Notes under the pieces: generated by a model
What the model saw: only the letters and a program-made list of their open reading frames with translations
Told to the model about the DNA's origin: nothing
Database searches by the model: none
Part shown: positions 22,151 to 33,883 of the stretch, piece after piece
How positions within the stretch are numbered: the first letter of the stretch is position 1
Layout of the letters: each line of letters opens with the position of its first letter
Position numbers and translations under genes: made by a program
Source: Lumnitzera littorea
Taxonomy: Eukaryota > Streptophyta > Magnoliopsida > Myrtales > Combretaceae
Length of the DNA stretch: 64,000 bases
Direction of reading: 5' to 3'
Assembly (NCBI GenBank): GCA_024138015.1
Contig: JAMXBB010000007.1
Span: 66,092,133 to 66,156,132, forward strand

Positions 22151-22600
22151 TCAAACTTTTGAGGAAGAATGCAACGATAGAATGAGATGAAGAGTGTGAG
22201 TAAGCATTTGTTGAAATTAAGAAGTATCTCATGAATCCACCAATACTGGTCACTCCTACACCGGGATGACTATTGATTCTTTACTTAACGATCCTTCCTG
22301 AATCGATAGGATGTATGCTGGGGTAGAAAGATGAAATGGGTAGAAAAGAGCATCCTATATAGTACTTAAGTAAGAAATTTACAAAAGGGGAATAGAAATA
22401 CTCAAAGGTGGAAAGAACGTGTTGTCTTTAATATAGGTGATGCATAGGCTCAAGCAGTATACTCTCTATTATTCAGTAGAGTTGTTGACAAAACAAGATC
22501 CATTGAGGTATTTAGTAGAAAAGCCGACATTGATCAAGAGAATATCGAAGTGGTAGATGATGTTATTTGAGTTTGATATCAAGAACGTAAGTCAGAGTTT
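22151..22600 (+). pseudogene. E2 gypsy RNase H, decayed
   Basis: Translation gives AFVEIKKYLMNPPILVTPTPG, LPESIGCML and YLSKKFTKGE...KYSKVERTCC, matching T1 1540-1755. Stops replace the expected Gln in GKEQ-type motifs. The domain sits between the RT thumb and the second RNase H, the order specific to Tat elements. Confidence 0.83.
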
Positions 22601-22649
22601 GATCAAAGGGCAGGTAGTGGCTGATCAATTTGTAAAATGCCCACTTAAA

Positions 22650-22785
22650 AATGAAGATGATAGTTTGGAAGCTCAGTTTCTTGATGAAAATGTGATAGTG
22701 GCAAATGAAATGAGTGCTAAGAAATTGAGATGGAGAATGTATTTTGATAGAGCAACTAATATATTCGGATGTGGCATAGGAGCAG
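22650..22785 (+). pseudogene. E2 archaeal-type RNase H, N-terminal part, cut by U LTR
   Basis: KLRWRMYFDRATNIFGCGIGAV is the first strand of the archaeal-type RNase H, with the catalytic Asp in YFD. The frame stops exactly at the U LTR. The next residues of the domain are found on the minus strand just left of 48277, starting at the same AGCAG duplication. Confidence 0.85.
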
Positions 22786-25700
22786 TGTAAACCCTGTAAA
22801 TTTAGCCTTCTAAGTATAGAATCAAACCCTTAAATTGTAGATGATTTCTTGAAGTTAATAGAGTTAGTGAGATTTAAAATCGACTAAAATCTCAATTCAA
22901 AACCTAAAGAGAATATGAAAAACCTTAAATTATCAATTGAACCTTTAATCGCATATGAAGATCTTAAAACCTTAAGTATATGTAACTGCAAAAGTTGACT
23001 TCGAATCTCATCAAAACCCTAAGATAACAACCGAAGATTTAATCGCTTAGAAAACTTTTATACCCTAAATGTATATAAACATTAGAGATTATGCTCGAAA
23101 GTGATAAAATCCTAAAACTATAACTTTAAAGATATGAAAGTACTATTTTACCATAATTTACCCTAAAACCCTAGTTGATAATATATCCTTAGTATCTTAC
23201 CAAATCATTAGTACAAGATCAAAAATAACTTTCAATCATTCATAAATACATATAAAACTAAAGTAATCTACTAGAAACTAAGATATTGCATTATAGATCA
23301 CATCCATTTTTAATTATATAACTAGGTTAGTATTATAAAGAGTTAAGTGTTTAGTTGATACTTATATTACATATAGTAGGTATTAGTATCTTAAATGACA
23401 TTTTTCATGATAGTTACATTAAGTAGCCTACCAAATGATGTATATAGGATATAAACACTTAGAGGAAGATCTTATTAACTACTCTTACTAATCATTTTAA
23501 TAAACTCCACATTTCCCTTTAATTCCTTAATTTTTCTCCTAAAATTTCCTTAATTACCCAATTATGTACACACAAATTTCACTTAATTTCAAAAAGTTGA
23601 TTGAGTTAACATGTTGACTAAAGTCAAAAGGTTGATCAAGTCAATATGTTGATAAAGTCAACAAATGTCATTGTCATCTAGAGTTTTCTTCCACTTTCTT
23701 GTTTTTTTTTTTTCATTCAATTATCACATGTAATTTTCTTTCTTTTTTCTTATCCTTGCCATCCACTTCATGGATGAATCTAGACCCCACTTATTTCATG
23801 TATAAAACACAAATTAAGACAACATAAACCCCTTTCCCCCTTCCATTTCAAACGGTGAACTCCCCTTTGCTTTGTCATCTTCAACTTTTCCAAAATTTTA
23901 CTTTCACAATTTCAACTACCACTACACACCAATCTACCATATCTACTTGCTTTCCTTTTCAAATTACAAAGGAGAGAAAGGTATGACTTCATTTGATCAT
24001 CTAATTTAATAGTTAGTTAGTATCAATCTTATGTTGGTGTAGAAAGCTTATGTAATATGTATATGTGTTGTGGAAGATTGGAATCCTTACACCATGTTTA
24101 GAAGTGTAGAAATACTTAAGTGTACATGTAAAAATACCTATGTACCTACAACAAGTGAATGCATATGAGGTGTTTGTGTAAAGGTTTGGTGAAATACTTA
24201 ACACAAGTATAGGAAATCCTTAGTTAAATGGAAGAAGAACACATATACATATGCTTAAGCATGTGAATATAAGAATACACTTGATGAATACATGTATAGA
24301 TACTTTTATATATAAGTATCCTTTATGTACATAACAAAAAAAAAGGAATATACTAACTATACATACATGTACCTTGCTAAATAAGCTCTTGAAGTGTAAA
24401 AATATGAAAATTGTGAAGCTTTCTTAAGAGGGAACATTAGGCATACGAAAATACGTATAAAAATATGTATATATAGGTATATGTACTAGTACACGTATAA
24501 GTACACAAGTATACATACTAGTATATTAGAAGTATAAGTATATACATAATATATGTATAAAGTACATAAATATATAAGGATAAGTATACATATGTAGTAA
24601 ATGACTTAAGCAATGACATAAGCAAATGATGACTTAAGCAATAACATAAGCAAATGATGACTTAAGCAATAACATAAGCTTCTAAAATAATAAACTATAA
24701 AATCATCTAAGTGTAAGAATCTAATGGTTAATTGAATCATTAAGTCTTAAAATAGGATGTAAACATAAGAAATAAGAATATTTAAGCTTCAATAGTTAAA
24801 ATTTCAATAAATTTAGTCCATATTGTAAAACATGGGTTTTAATGTCCAAAACAAACATCATCGTGTGAACGTATGCCCGAAACGATGAAAAGCGATAATA
24901 AGTTTGTAAATATCGAAAATACAATGAAAAAGTTACATACGATTAGTGATAAAGTCTAATTGAATAAAAACTAATAGTAATCTAAGTAGAATTAGGTAGA
25001 TAGATATCTAGAACCATTAGTTAATTCAATTACTTATTATCTCTATTAATGATCGGGTAATCTCGATGAGGGCGAGGATCTTCCGATCGATTATTATGAC
25101 TAGAGCGAGTTGTCATAGTTAAGTGAGTACTCCCGATGACTCTATACTTGTTTTGTGCTTGTAGTTAATGCACTTAAATTGAATATTAATAACTTGATGC
25201 ATAGGGTTTTAAGATATGCATGTGCCTGATATTAATTAATTACTGTGAGAAATATTGTTAAATACAATAATTGATGATTTGATTGTATGATTGATTATTA
25301 CATGATTTGGATGATTTACTGATATTCATCGATTGCCTCATAATTTGACTTAATTATATTTGGCCTATCTTAAATTAAAAGGGTCATGCATTATCCATGC
25401 ATTGCATTACTTATTCCAGTTGTCACTTTACGCGGTGGTAAAGAGAGGCCTTGCGGGGGTTGTTTATATATATTAAAGTGTGTCTATATAGTGCACTCGT
25501 ACAACATGACCTTACCTGAACTTGCGGGCTTACTAGGCGATGGAGACGCCAATATTATGGCTGAGGGTCGAGTCTAGAGACCTTCTCTGTAGGGTATGAG
25601 TGTGGACTGTAGGGGTTACCTCACCGCTAGGCTTGGGATTTTGTGTACTATTGGGTTTTTAGAAATGGAAATGCACTTTGTGAAATACAAAATTCAAAGT

Positions 25701-26374
25701 TATGATTAAAAACCTAGGTGATAGAGCCCGCTTGTGATTAGTACCGATGTATCTCCAACCCTTATCTCGGAGGGTGTTAAAATCTAACGTTATATGTAAC
25801 ACCAGTTAACTATAGATATTGTTTGGCATACTGTGTGTGCATGCATTTATATGATTGTTATAATTTGTTTGATAACTTACTTGTCAGTATAGAATGAGGG
25901 ATAACTCACTAAGCTCTTGTAGCTTACTCCCCAATAATTTTTCTTTTGCAGGTTGATAGATAATTGGATATGGGTTAAGTGTCGAGTGTTAAGTGCAAGT
26001 ACTAAGACATTTTAGAGGTTGGAATTAGAGAGAAGTTGTTTAGTTCATGTGAAACTTTAAATGTAAATACCACTTATGTACTTAGATTTTTCAACCTTAA
26101 TAAGTTTGAACTTTTAAGTCTATATTACTTGATCTTATCATTTGGTAGGGGACACAGATTCTCTGCGGTTTGAGAAACTATAGGATATTGGACATCCATA
26201 GTTATTTATATTTATCTATTACAATAAATTAATTACTTAAAAATCAGTAATCTTAGTGATTTATCATTTAGAGTCTTACAATTTCTAACTTGTAAGGTAG
26301 TTTCCATATCATGAGTGCATACATGACATGGAAATTTTTGATAATCTTACTAGGCCCCCTTTAAAGTCTTAACA
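22786..26374 (+). mobile_element. Family U solo LTR, 3.59 kb, plus-orientation copy
   Basis: Begins TGTAAACCCTGTAAATTTAG and ends AGTCTTAACA. Left flank AGCAG (22781-22785), right flank CCCAT (26375-26379): these do not match each other but match the flanks of the inverted copy at 48278-51763, so this copy is probably a recombinant. No coding capacity. Length and the TGTAAxACCC-like start resemble Tekay/Del LTRs (inference). It contains a short tandem repeat of about 27 bp around ATGACTTAAGCAATAACATA (24600-24680). Confidence 0.85.
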
Positions 26375-26422
26375 CCCATCATTATGACTAGCCTTGTTTG
26401 TCCTTGGCCCCAGTCCGCATCA
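26375..26422 (+). mobile_element. Displaced 3' end of the D 3' LTR
   Basis: These 48 bases (from CATTATGACTAGCC to GTCCGCATCA) align with the end of the chromovirus LTRs at 33835-33883 and at 28090-28139. The first 870 bases of this LTR are at 51764-52636 on the other strand, beyond the second U copy. The end lies directly against the gag zinc knuckle region of B1, so D was inserted in B1 gag. Confidence 0.8.
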
Positions 26423-27192
26423 AAGACCTGAGAGATCAAGTGTTTCAAATGTTTCGGCTATAGACATGTGGTTAGTCAATGTCCGAACCAATGTGTCATG
26501 ACCATTAAGGGAGACAAGCCCTAATTCGAAGTGGAGAGTGTTAGTGAAGGAGAGGACGAAGAGGGAATTGATCAAGTGCTAAAAGGATTTTTGGAAGATC
26601 CCGATGTCGTAACCCAATGTAAACCAAGGATCGAGTATTATTTCGTTGTTCGAAGATCTTTCAGTACCTTTATTTCCAAAGCTAATGAGTAGAGAGAGAA
26701 CCTCTTCCATATGAATTGCTAAGTGAATGGCAAGCTTTACGCATTAATCCTTGATGGAGGAAGCTATACTAACGTCATAGCATAAGGAGTAGTCAAGGCC
26801 TTGAAGTTACCAACCTACCCACACCCTAAGCCATACATGATTCATTAGTTAAATGAGAAGGGAGGTCTACCTATTGCCGAGTAAGTTAGAGTGCCCATTA
26901 CTGTTGGTAATAGATATAAGGATGAGGTGTTATGCGATGTCCTACCTATGAGCGCTTTACACATATTGTTGGGCCGACCTTGGCTGTTTGATTTGTGAGT
27001 GTTGCATCATGGGTACAAAAACACCTATATGTTTGAAAAAGAGGCAAATAAGGTCATACTATCCCCAATGAGCCCTAAAAAAGTGTAAGAGTTGCAAGAG
27101 AAGATTACTCGATCATTACAGTAGAAGTCCCTAGTGATTTCCCAAGCATAGTTTTCTAGAGATGTTAAGACGGAAGAATGTATGCTCTTATT
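26423..27192 (+). pseudogene. B1 gag end and protease (chromovirus-like), decayed
   Basis: A complete CCHC zinc knuckle, CFKCFGYRHVVSQC, is at 26441-26482. Protease follows at about 26700-27050, with the active-site motif LDGGSYTNV (Asp at 26753) and the downstream DVLPMSALHILLGRPW and NTYMF blocks typical of plant chromovirus proteases. Stops replace expected Gln residues. The frame is then cut at 27192 by the insertion of B2 and resumes, in frame, at 33889. Confidence 0.88.
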
Positions 27193-28139
27193 TGATAGGA
27201 ATTAGACCACTAAACCCTTAACTTATGCTCGAGCCCGAGGGATGAAAAGCATGGCTAAGCAAATTCTTTCCTTAAGACCCACCATTAAGGAGTTTAAACT
27301 ACTGCAATCTGTTAACCTGCTGCCTTGGCCAAACTAAACCCTCTTGTACTCATCATTCGTTTCCAACTACCTACCTAAACTGCACTTGAATGTTAGCTTA
27401 CCTCATCTAACCCTTAACTCTACCCATCCACCATCAGCTCAGCTAACCTAAATCTAAGCCATGTTGTAAGTATCTGAGGTGAATTCGCCTTGGAAGAATT
27501 ATCTGCTCAGCTTGGCACAATCGACCTACCGCCCTTACTCAGAACCTTTGCTGGGTAGAAATCAAGTTGATCATGCAGAGTTGTCTTTTCTACTAGAAGG
27601 TCATCCACCCACAATGAGCTACACGTCTGAGCAACCATGTGACAGAATCCCTCATACAAAATACTTACTTTTGTTGTATTTTCCAATATACCCTTCATCT
27701 TTCCTTATATATTACTCCTTTTGGACATTACCCTTTTTGGTCTTTCCATTTTAGGTAGGTTATCCTAATTTTGTAGGTATAAATACCCTTTGTTGATGTA
27801 GTTACATCATATCTGATATCATCAATATACTGCATATTCTCCTTTTTATGAACATTGCTCTCATTAAGCTTGTTTACCCTTTTTACTCTTATCCTAACCC
27901 TTAAGCAAAGCTAGGTTACAAGTAACCTCACCAGACCATCTTGTACATCATATCGAGTTATACCGTAAGTCCTTTAAAGTTTCACTGGTGCATCACATCC
28001 TTTGGAGTTGTTCATGGGCTTGCTTATCTTACCTCTTTCTATTCTTTCACGCAACTTCCATTGCCTTCTTCAAGCTTTCGACAAGCTTAGACTCATTCCT
28101 GTGATAGGCATTGTTTGTCATTGACCTTAGTCCATATTA
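27193..28139 (+). mobile_element. B2 5' LTR, 947 bp
   Basis: Starts TGATAGGAATTAGACC and ends GTCCATATTA, next to the primer site. It aligns throughout with 32957-33883. At its start an open frame reads NQTTKPLTYARARGMKSMAK, corresponding to the GPxTRxRA... C-terminus of plant gypsy pol, so the pol gene of this family ends inside the LTR. The open stretch at 27479-27754 inside the LTR is not conserved and not a gene. Confidence 0.85.
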
Positions 28140-28141
28140 TC

Positions 28142-28154
28142 TTGATATCAAAGC
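28142..28154 (+). promoter_or_regulatory. B2 primer binding site
   Basis: TTGATATCAAAGC follows the LTR end and is a decayed form of TTGGTATCAGAGC, complementary to the 3' end of plant initiator Met tRNA. The equivalent site in element C is the minus strand of 61797-61811 (TTAGTATCAAAG). Confidence 0.75.
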
Positions 28155-28478
28155 GGAAGTTTTGTTTGGATAAGTTATGTTTATGTTCTATAAAGTAGTG
28201 TTTGTAGTAACAGTGTGTCGAGGTTGTGAAGAGAGTCATTGAAGTGTTTGAGCAAGTAATAGGGTGTAGTAATTGTTCTCGAGTATACTCTATTTTGCCC
28301 TGTTTCGAACATCTGAAAATAGAGCAAGTTTTTGTGTAGTAGTTTATTCATTAGTGTTATTGCTGTGTTTATGGGTTAACTAGACATCTGTGTAGAGAGT
28401 ATGCATGTTGTTTAGTTGGGAGGGATTATGTCAGTTGTATCTCAAATTTGACTTTTGAAACCAAATTTGTTGAAGAAA
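28155..28478 (+). other. B2 leader
   Basis: About 320 bases between the primer site and the gag start. No ORF or conserved motif is visible beyond a mildly GT-rich composition. Confidence 0.55.
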
Positions 28479-29684
28479 ATGATAGACTTGAGTGTTAATG
28501 TTGACATTAGGGATGACAATGTAGTGTTGTCAACCATAACCAATAACCTAGGGCAGCCCCAAAAGTATAAGCGAGAGACTAAATGAGGTGGCTAACCCTC
28601 TAGTTGATTTAACTGGAGTTGTTTATGCGATGGTCTATTGACCTACTGAGGCCATATAGAATACTCCACAAGCTACTTTACTTATTAGAGGTAAGAACCC
28701 AATTCGACAATGTTCAAGGTGGAGGAGTAGAAGGATGAGCACGACCAAGGATTAACTTGGGAGATATGGATGATGTTGAAGAGTACAAAGAAGAAGAAGG
28801 GCGAGTTAGAGCACCCGAGCTACTAACTATGTGGAGCTTCAGATTTCAAGTTTTAATGTTTCTAGGAGTGCATATGATCATTTGGATTGGTAGCAGAAGG
28901 TTGAATGTATGTTTGATTATTATCAGTATAAAGACCAAGAGAAGGTGAGAACTGCTGTTGTTGAGTTCTTAGGATATGCTGCCATGTGGTGGAAGAACTT
29001 TCAAATCATGAGGAGATGAGAAGGATACAAAGAGGTCAATATTTGGCCTAAGTGAAGAGGATATTCAGAAACAAGTTTGTGTTGCATACTTACTCGCAAG
29101 ACACTTTTGCTCGGTTATAAGAGTTGAGACAAGGAGGCCGAACTATTGATAAGTATGTTCAGGAGTCCTAAATATTCATGATTCACTATGAAGTAGAAGA
29201 GTTGTCAACCTAAATAGTATCCGGGTTCCTTATTGGATTAAGGAATGATATCCGAGACATTATAGAACTTCAACAATTCACCACAATGATGAGGCTGTAA
29301 AGGTAGCCCAACAAGTGGAGAGATAAGGAAGAAGTCGAGTCCTAACCTAACTGCCATCGAATCAGCTTGGTTAGTCAAGCCAACTTGTTTAGGGAGGCTA
29401 CTGAGCTCAACCAAGTACCAAGCCGACCAAACTAACAGATATCAGGACTAAACAGAAGGGTTGACCTGATGGTGACATGCCAACTCGAACATATGAGAAG
29501 GGGTAAGGATCTGGGAAGAAGACAAGCCAGATCAAGTGCTTTAATTGCTAAGGGTTTAGGTACATGACCACCCGGTATCTAAACCGAATGACCACAATCA
29601 TTAAGGGACATGTCTCAAAGATCATGGTAAACAGCACGGATGACGAACTTGAGGAAAAAGAAGTGGAAGATGAGGTACCTGATT
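28479..29684 (+). pseudogene. B2 gag, decayed
   Basis: The start is placed at the ATG at 28479 because MIDLSVNV aligns with MTDPSMNV, the gag start of C at 61631. The zinc knuckle reads CFNCQGFRYMTTRY, with the Gln codon now a stop (29537-29580); His and the last Cys of CCHC have both become Tyr, and the gene ends after the acidic stretch DDELEEKEVEDEVPD. Numerous stops lie between. Confidence 0.78.
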
Positions 29685-29779
29685 AATGAGGATATGTTTA
29701 CAAAAGACTTGGATAAGTTGACTTTAGTTGTTTGACGTGCCATGAGCTTGGAACCCTTTACTAACAAAGAGCAGAGAGA

Positions 29780-30120
29780 GATCTTATTCCACATCACCTG
29801 TAAAGTAAATGATTAGGTGTATGCACTCATGGTAGATAGTAGGAGCTAAACCAATGTAGCAGCTGTTAACCTGATTAAGAGGCTAAAATTATTGAGTAAC
29901 ACACATCTGAAGCCATACAAGTTGGATTGGTTGAATGAGAAAGGAGCACTATATGTCACTTAACAAGTATTGCTCCTAATCTCTATAAGGAGTTATTTTG
30001 ATAAAATTCTTTGTGACATACTACCCATGTGTACATACTACATCTCATGTGCTGTTAGGCTGACCTTAGCTTTTTAACCGAAGGGTTATTCATGATGGAT
30101 TCAAGAACACCTATATGTTT
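29780..30120 (+). pseudogene. B2 aspartic protease, decayed
   Basis: The region follows LFHITCKVNDQVYALMVDS, where the active-site Asp is kept but the next glycines are mutated (DSRS then a stop). Downstream KPYKLDWLNEKGALYVT and the DILPM block are readable. It is closest to the protease of C at 60090-60409. The LLGRPW block is destroyed. Confidence 0.75.
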
Positions 30121-30429
30121 AAGAAGAATGGTAAGCCAATCACTTTGAACCCCTTGACCTCGAGTTAAGCGAGCAAACTAAAAGCCAAGTTGACTCAAGG
30201 ATCAAAGAAGACCTTGGAGTTGAGTAGAGCCAAACTCCAAGAGGCTATTAAGGTCAGCACATCAACCTTTTTGTTAATCAGGTGATTATTAGAGTTGAAG
30301 AAGCGGGGTGAACTACCCCTAGAAGTCAAGGAATTGTTGAATGAATATGCCAACCTATTTTTTGAGCAATTGCTAGAGGGGCTACCCTTTCTCCAAGGCA
30401 TTGAACATTGCACTAACTTAATACCCAAT

Positions 30430-31140
30430 ACTACCTTATCAAATAAGTAGAGTATCAGATGAACCTTAAGCAGGCTTTTGAGCTCTAAAGACAAATTAAT
30501 GAACAACTAGGGAAAGGATATGTGAGGGACAGCCTCAGTTCCTATGCTGTACCTGTGTTACTTATGCTAAAGAAGGATGGAAGTTGGCATATGTGCGTAG
30601 ACAATAGAGCTATCAACAAGATTACAATCAAGTATAGATATCCCATCCCGAGGCTAGACGATATGTTAAATGAACTAAGTAGTGCAAGAGTATTCAGTGA
30701 GATAGAGCTGAAGTCAGGGTACCACCAAATCCGAATGAGACAAGGGGATGAATGGAAGGTTGCTTTTAAAACCCGACATGGCTTGTATAAGTAGATGGTC
30801 ATGCCTTTTGGACCATCAAACACCCCAAGCACTTTCATAAGGCTAATGAACTATGTTTTGAGAGATCTAATGGGGAAATTTGTCATCGTCTACTTCAATA
30901 ACATCCTTGTCTATAGTACTAACTTGGCAATGCATACTAACTACCTTCGTGCTGTTTTTGATGTTCGCTGTGCATAAAGGTTGTTTAGAAACTTGAAGAA
31001 ATGTTGTTACTATCAGGAGGAATGATCTTCCTAAGATATGTAGTTGGTGGAAGAGAATTGTGAGTAGATGAAAAGAAGGTACGAGCTATTGTTGAATGGT
31101 CAACCCAACCTCCTATGCCAAGGTGAGAAGTTTTCATGCA
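30430..31140 (+). pseudogene. B2 reverse transcriptase with mutated active site
   Basis: Open pieces 30522-30794 and 30795-30977 contain VPVLLMLKKDGSWHMCVD, INKITIKYRYPIPRLDDML, IELKSGYHQIRMR and, after the stop at 30793, MPFGPSNTPSTFIRLMN. The catalytic box YFDD reads YFNN (30891-30902): both Asp codons have become Asn by G-to-A change. The enzyme cannot polymerise DNA. Frame changes follow in the thumb. Confidence 0.88.
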
Positions 31141-31259
31141 TGGGCATCATTCTATTGATGCTTTATCTAAGGATTCAGTATCATTGTAGCATCTTTGACC
31201 AAACTTATGAAAAAGAATGTAGAGTTTAGGTGGAGAGAAAGAGAAGAGAGGAGCTTTGC

Positions 31260-31690
31260 TGAAGTAAAAATAAGGTTGACTTCTGCCCCAATCTTAACTC
31301 TACCAGACTTTTAAAGAGTATTTGAGCTTGAATGCAATGCATCAGGTGTTGGCATTGGAGCTGTGTTGATGCAAGAGGGCCAATGTATCGCTTATCATAG
31401 CGAAAAGCTTAAAGGAGTGCAATTGAACTATTCTGTATATGATAAAGAGCTTTTAGCCCTGATTTGAGCTCTTAGTGTATGGTAGCATTATCTTCTATCA
31501 AAATAATTTGTCATATACACTGATCATGAGTCCTTGAGATATTTGCAAAGCTAATCCAAACTTTCTAAACGCCAAACCCAATAGATTGAGTTCTTAGGGG
31601 GATTTAACTTCATCATTAAGTACAAGCAAGGCAAGAACAATGTAGTTATCGACGCCCTGTCAAGAAGACATGTTCTTTTCACTGAGTTGT
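31260..31690 (+). pseudogene. B2 RNase H, decayed
   Basis: FELECNASGVGIGAVLMQE, IAYHSEKLKGVQLNYSVYDKELLALI and FVIYTDHESLRYL are in the right order (31318-31560), with Asp to Asn in ECNAS and stops at expected Trp or Gln codons. The tether IIKYKQGKNNVVIDALSRR leads to integrase. Confidence 0.85.
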
Positions 31691-32956
31691 AGACTAGATT
31701 GTTGGGTTTTGCCAATATAAAAGAACAATATCAGGAGGATCCTCACTTTGGCCCCATATATAAGAACTATGGAGAGGGAAGAGCGGTAGATGAGTACTAT
31801 GTGGAGGACGGTTATTTATTTAGAGGTGGTAAGTTGTGTGTGTTGACCTATTCAATAAGAGAGCTGCCGATGAGAGAAGCCCATAGTGGAGGACTCTCTG
31901 GACACTTTGGAAAGCGAAAAATGTATGAGTTGTTGAGTGATAAATTCTTCTAGCCTAGAATGAAGCATCACATACATCATGTGATTAAGAGATGCACCAT
32001 TTGTAAGAAAGCAAAGAGCTGAGTAGAGCAAGGGAAAACAATGTATCTGCCTGTTTCAACCAAACCATGGGTAGATCTAAGTATGGACTTTGTCCTCGAA
32101 TTACCCCACATTGCTTAAGGCAAAGATTATGTCATGGATAGGTTTAGAAAAATGGCACATTTTGTGCCCTGCACTAAAACTAACTATGCTTTGGCTATTA
32201 CTTCTTTGTTTTTGCAAGAAGTAATTCTCTTGTACGGAGAACCAAGGAGTGTGGTGTTGGATCGAGACCCAAAATTTCTAAGCCATTTTTGGAGAACCCT
32301 TTGGCGTCGAATGGGAACTAAACTGTTATTCAACACTTCTTGCCATCCCCAAACCAATAGCCAAATAAAGGTTGTTAAACACACCCTTAAATTACTGCTC
32401 CAAGCTGTAATAGGAAAGAACTTAATCGACTGGGATGTTTACCTGCCTATGGTTGAATTTACTTATAACAAGACAGTATACACCACCATTAGGCATGCCT
32501 TATTTGAAGTTGTCTATGGTTTTAACCTCGAATTACCTCTCGATCACACCTTGATGTTATCCATTGACCCAAAAGATCCAAAAAAAAGAACCCAAGCTAG
32601 TCTATCCAGCAAATCTATCAATGAGTCATCCAACAAATTGTTCAAGCCACTAGAAAACTAAAGGGAAGAGCAGAGGAAGGAAGATCAAGTAGTTTTAGCC
32701 TGGAGACTAAGTGTGGTTACATATGAGTAAGGAAAGATTCCCCTAATAAGAGGAAGAGCAAACTGTCTACCCGAGTTGAAGGACCATTTACAATACTTTA
32801 GAAGACCAATGATAATGCATACCAACTTGAGCTTCCAGTAGACTTTGGAGTATCAAACATGTTTAATATTGTCGACCTCAGCCCTTACTGACCTAAGGGA
32901 AAGTTGGACGAGGACCAACTGGATTTGACCCCAAATCTTAATAAGCTTGGCAAGGA
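31690..32956 (+). pseudogene. B2 integrase, long open but catalytic Glu lost
   Basis: The zinc-binding domain contains HSGGLSGHFGKRKMYELL and RCTICKKAKS. The core (open 32134-32661) has LSMDFVLELP, VLDRDPKFLSHFW (catalytic Asp 32260-32262), then SQIKVVKHTL where Glu is expected; Lys is found (32368-32370), with the correct D-35-E spacing. The C-terminal GPF...DNAYQLELP..FGVS..FN..DLSPY block is typical of plant chromoviruses. It continues into the 3' LTR. Confidence 0.88.
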
Positions 32957-33883
32957 TGATATGAATCAGACCACCAAACCATTGACCCGCACTCAAACTT
33001 GAGGGTTGGAAAGCATAGCCAAGCAAATTCTCTCCTTAAGACCCACCACCAAGGAGTCCGAACTACTGTAATCTGTCGACCTGTTGCCCTAAGCGAATTG
33101 AACCCTCTCACACTCATCATTCATCTCCAACTGTTGACTTAAACTACACTTAATTGTTAACTTAGCTCATCCGACCCTCAGCTCCTACCTATCTACTATG
33201 AGTTCAACCGACCTAAATTCGAGCCATGCTGTAAGTGTCCAAGGTGAATTCGCCTTGGGAGAATTTTTTGCTTGGCTCGGTACAGCCAATCTACCAGCCC
33301 TGTTCAAGCTGATCATGTAGAATTGTCTTTTCTACCATAAGGTCGTCCACCTACAATGAGCCACTTGTCTGAGTAACCATGTGACAGAGTCCCTCATATA
33401 GAATACTCACTTTTGTTGTATTTTCTAATATACCCTTCATCATTCCTTATATATTACTCTTTTTAGACACTACCCTTTTTTGGTCTTTACCATTTTAGGT
33501 AGGTTACCTTAGTTTTGCAAGTATAAATACCCTTGGTACATGTAGTTGCATCATATCTGATATCATTAATATATTGAATATTATCCTTTATGTGAACATT
33601 GCTCTCATTAAGCTTGTTTACTCTTTTCACTCTTATCTTAACCCTCAAGCAAGGTTAAGTGGCAAGTAACCTTACCAGACCATCCCGTACATCATATCAA
33701 GTTATGTCATAAGTCCTTGGAAGTTCCATTAGTATGTTACATCCTTTAGAGCTGTTTGTGGGTTTGCTTGTCTTACCTCTTTTTGTTCTTTCGCGCGACT
33801 TCCATCACCTTTTTTAAGCTTTTGGTAAGCTTAGACTCATCCCTGCGACTAGTCTTGTCTATCCTTGGTTTCGGTCCACATCA
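32957..33883 (+). mobile_element. B2 3' LTR, 927 bp
   Basis: Starts TGATATGAATCAGACC after a purine-rich tract (AAGCTTGGCAAGGA) and ends GTCCACATCA. It is followed by CTATT, the right copy of the duplication. The two B2 LTRs differ by many C/T and G/A transitions, indicating an old insertion. Confidence 0.87.

Larger units (their letters stand above)
13071..22785 (+). mobile_element. E2: Tat/Ogre-type retrotransposon, 5' portion
   Basis: The plus-strand order is LTR, primer site, ORF1, gag, protease, RT, RNase H, first part of the archaeal-type RNase H. It ends at the U solo LTR at 22786. The missing 3' part (rest of aRNH, integrase, 3' untranslated region, 3' LTR) lies reversed at 43656-48277. 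TSD ATTGG (13066-13070) pairs with GTTGG at 43651-43655 read in reverse. About 9.7 kb here plus 4.6 kb there gives roughly 14.3 kb, in the range of Tat elements. Confidence 0.88.
27193..33883 (+). mobile_element. B2: complete but dead chromovirus-like retrotransposon, 6.69 kb
   Basis: Two LTRs (27193-28139 and 32957-33883) enclose a primer site, gag, protease, RT, RNase H and integrase. The flanks TTATT (27188-27192) and CTATT (33884-33888) form a 5-bp duplication with one transition, and removing the element restores the B1 frame between protease and RT. The initiator-Met-like primer site and the coding overlap with the LTR start suggest a CRM-type chromovirus. RT and integrase catalytic residues are mutated. 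Confidence 0.9.

Noticed and set aside
27479..27754. 91-codon open frame
   Set aside because: Inside the B2 5' LTR; the matching part of the 3' LTR is not open in that frame.
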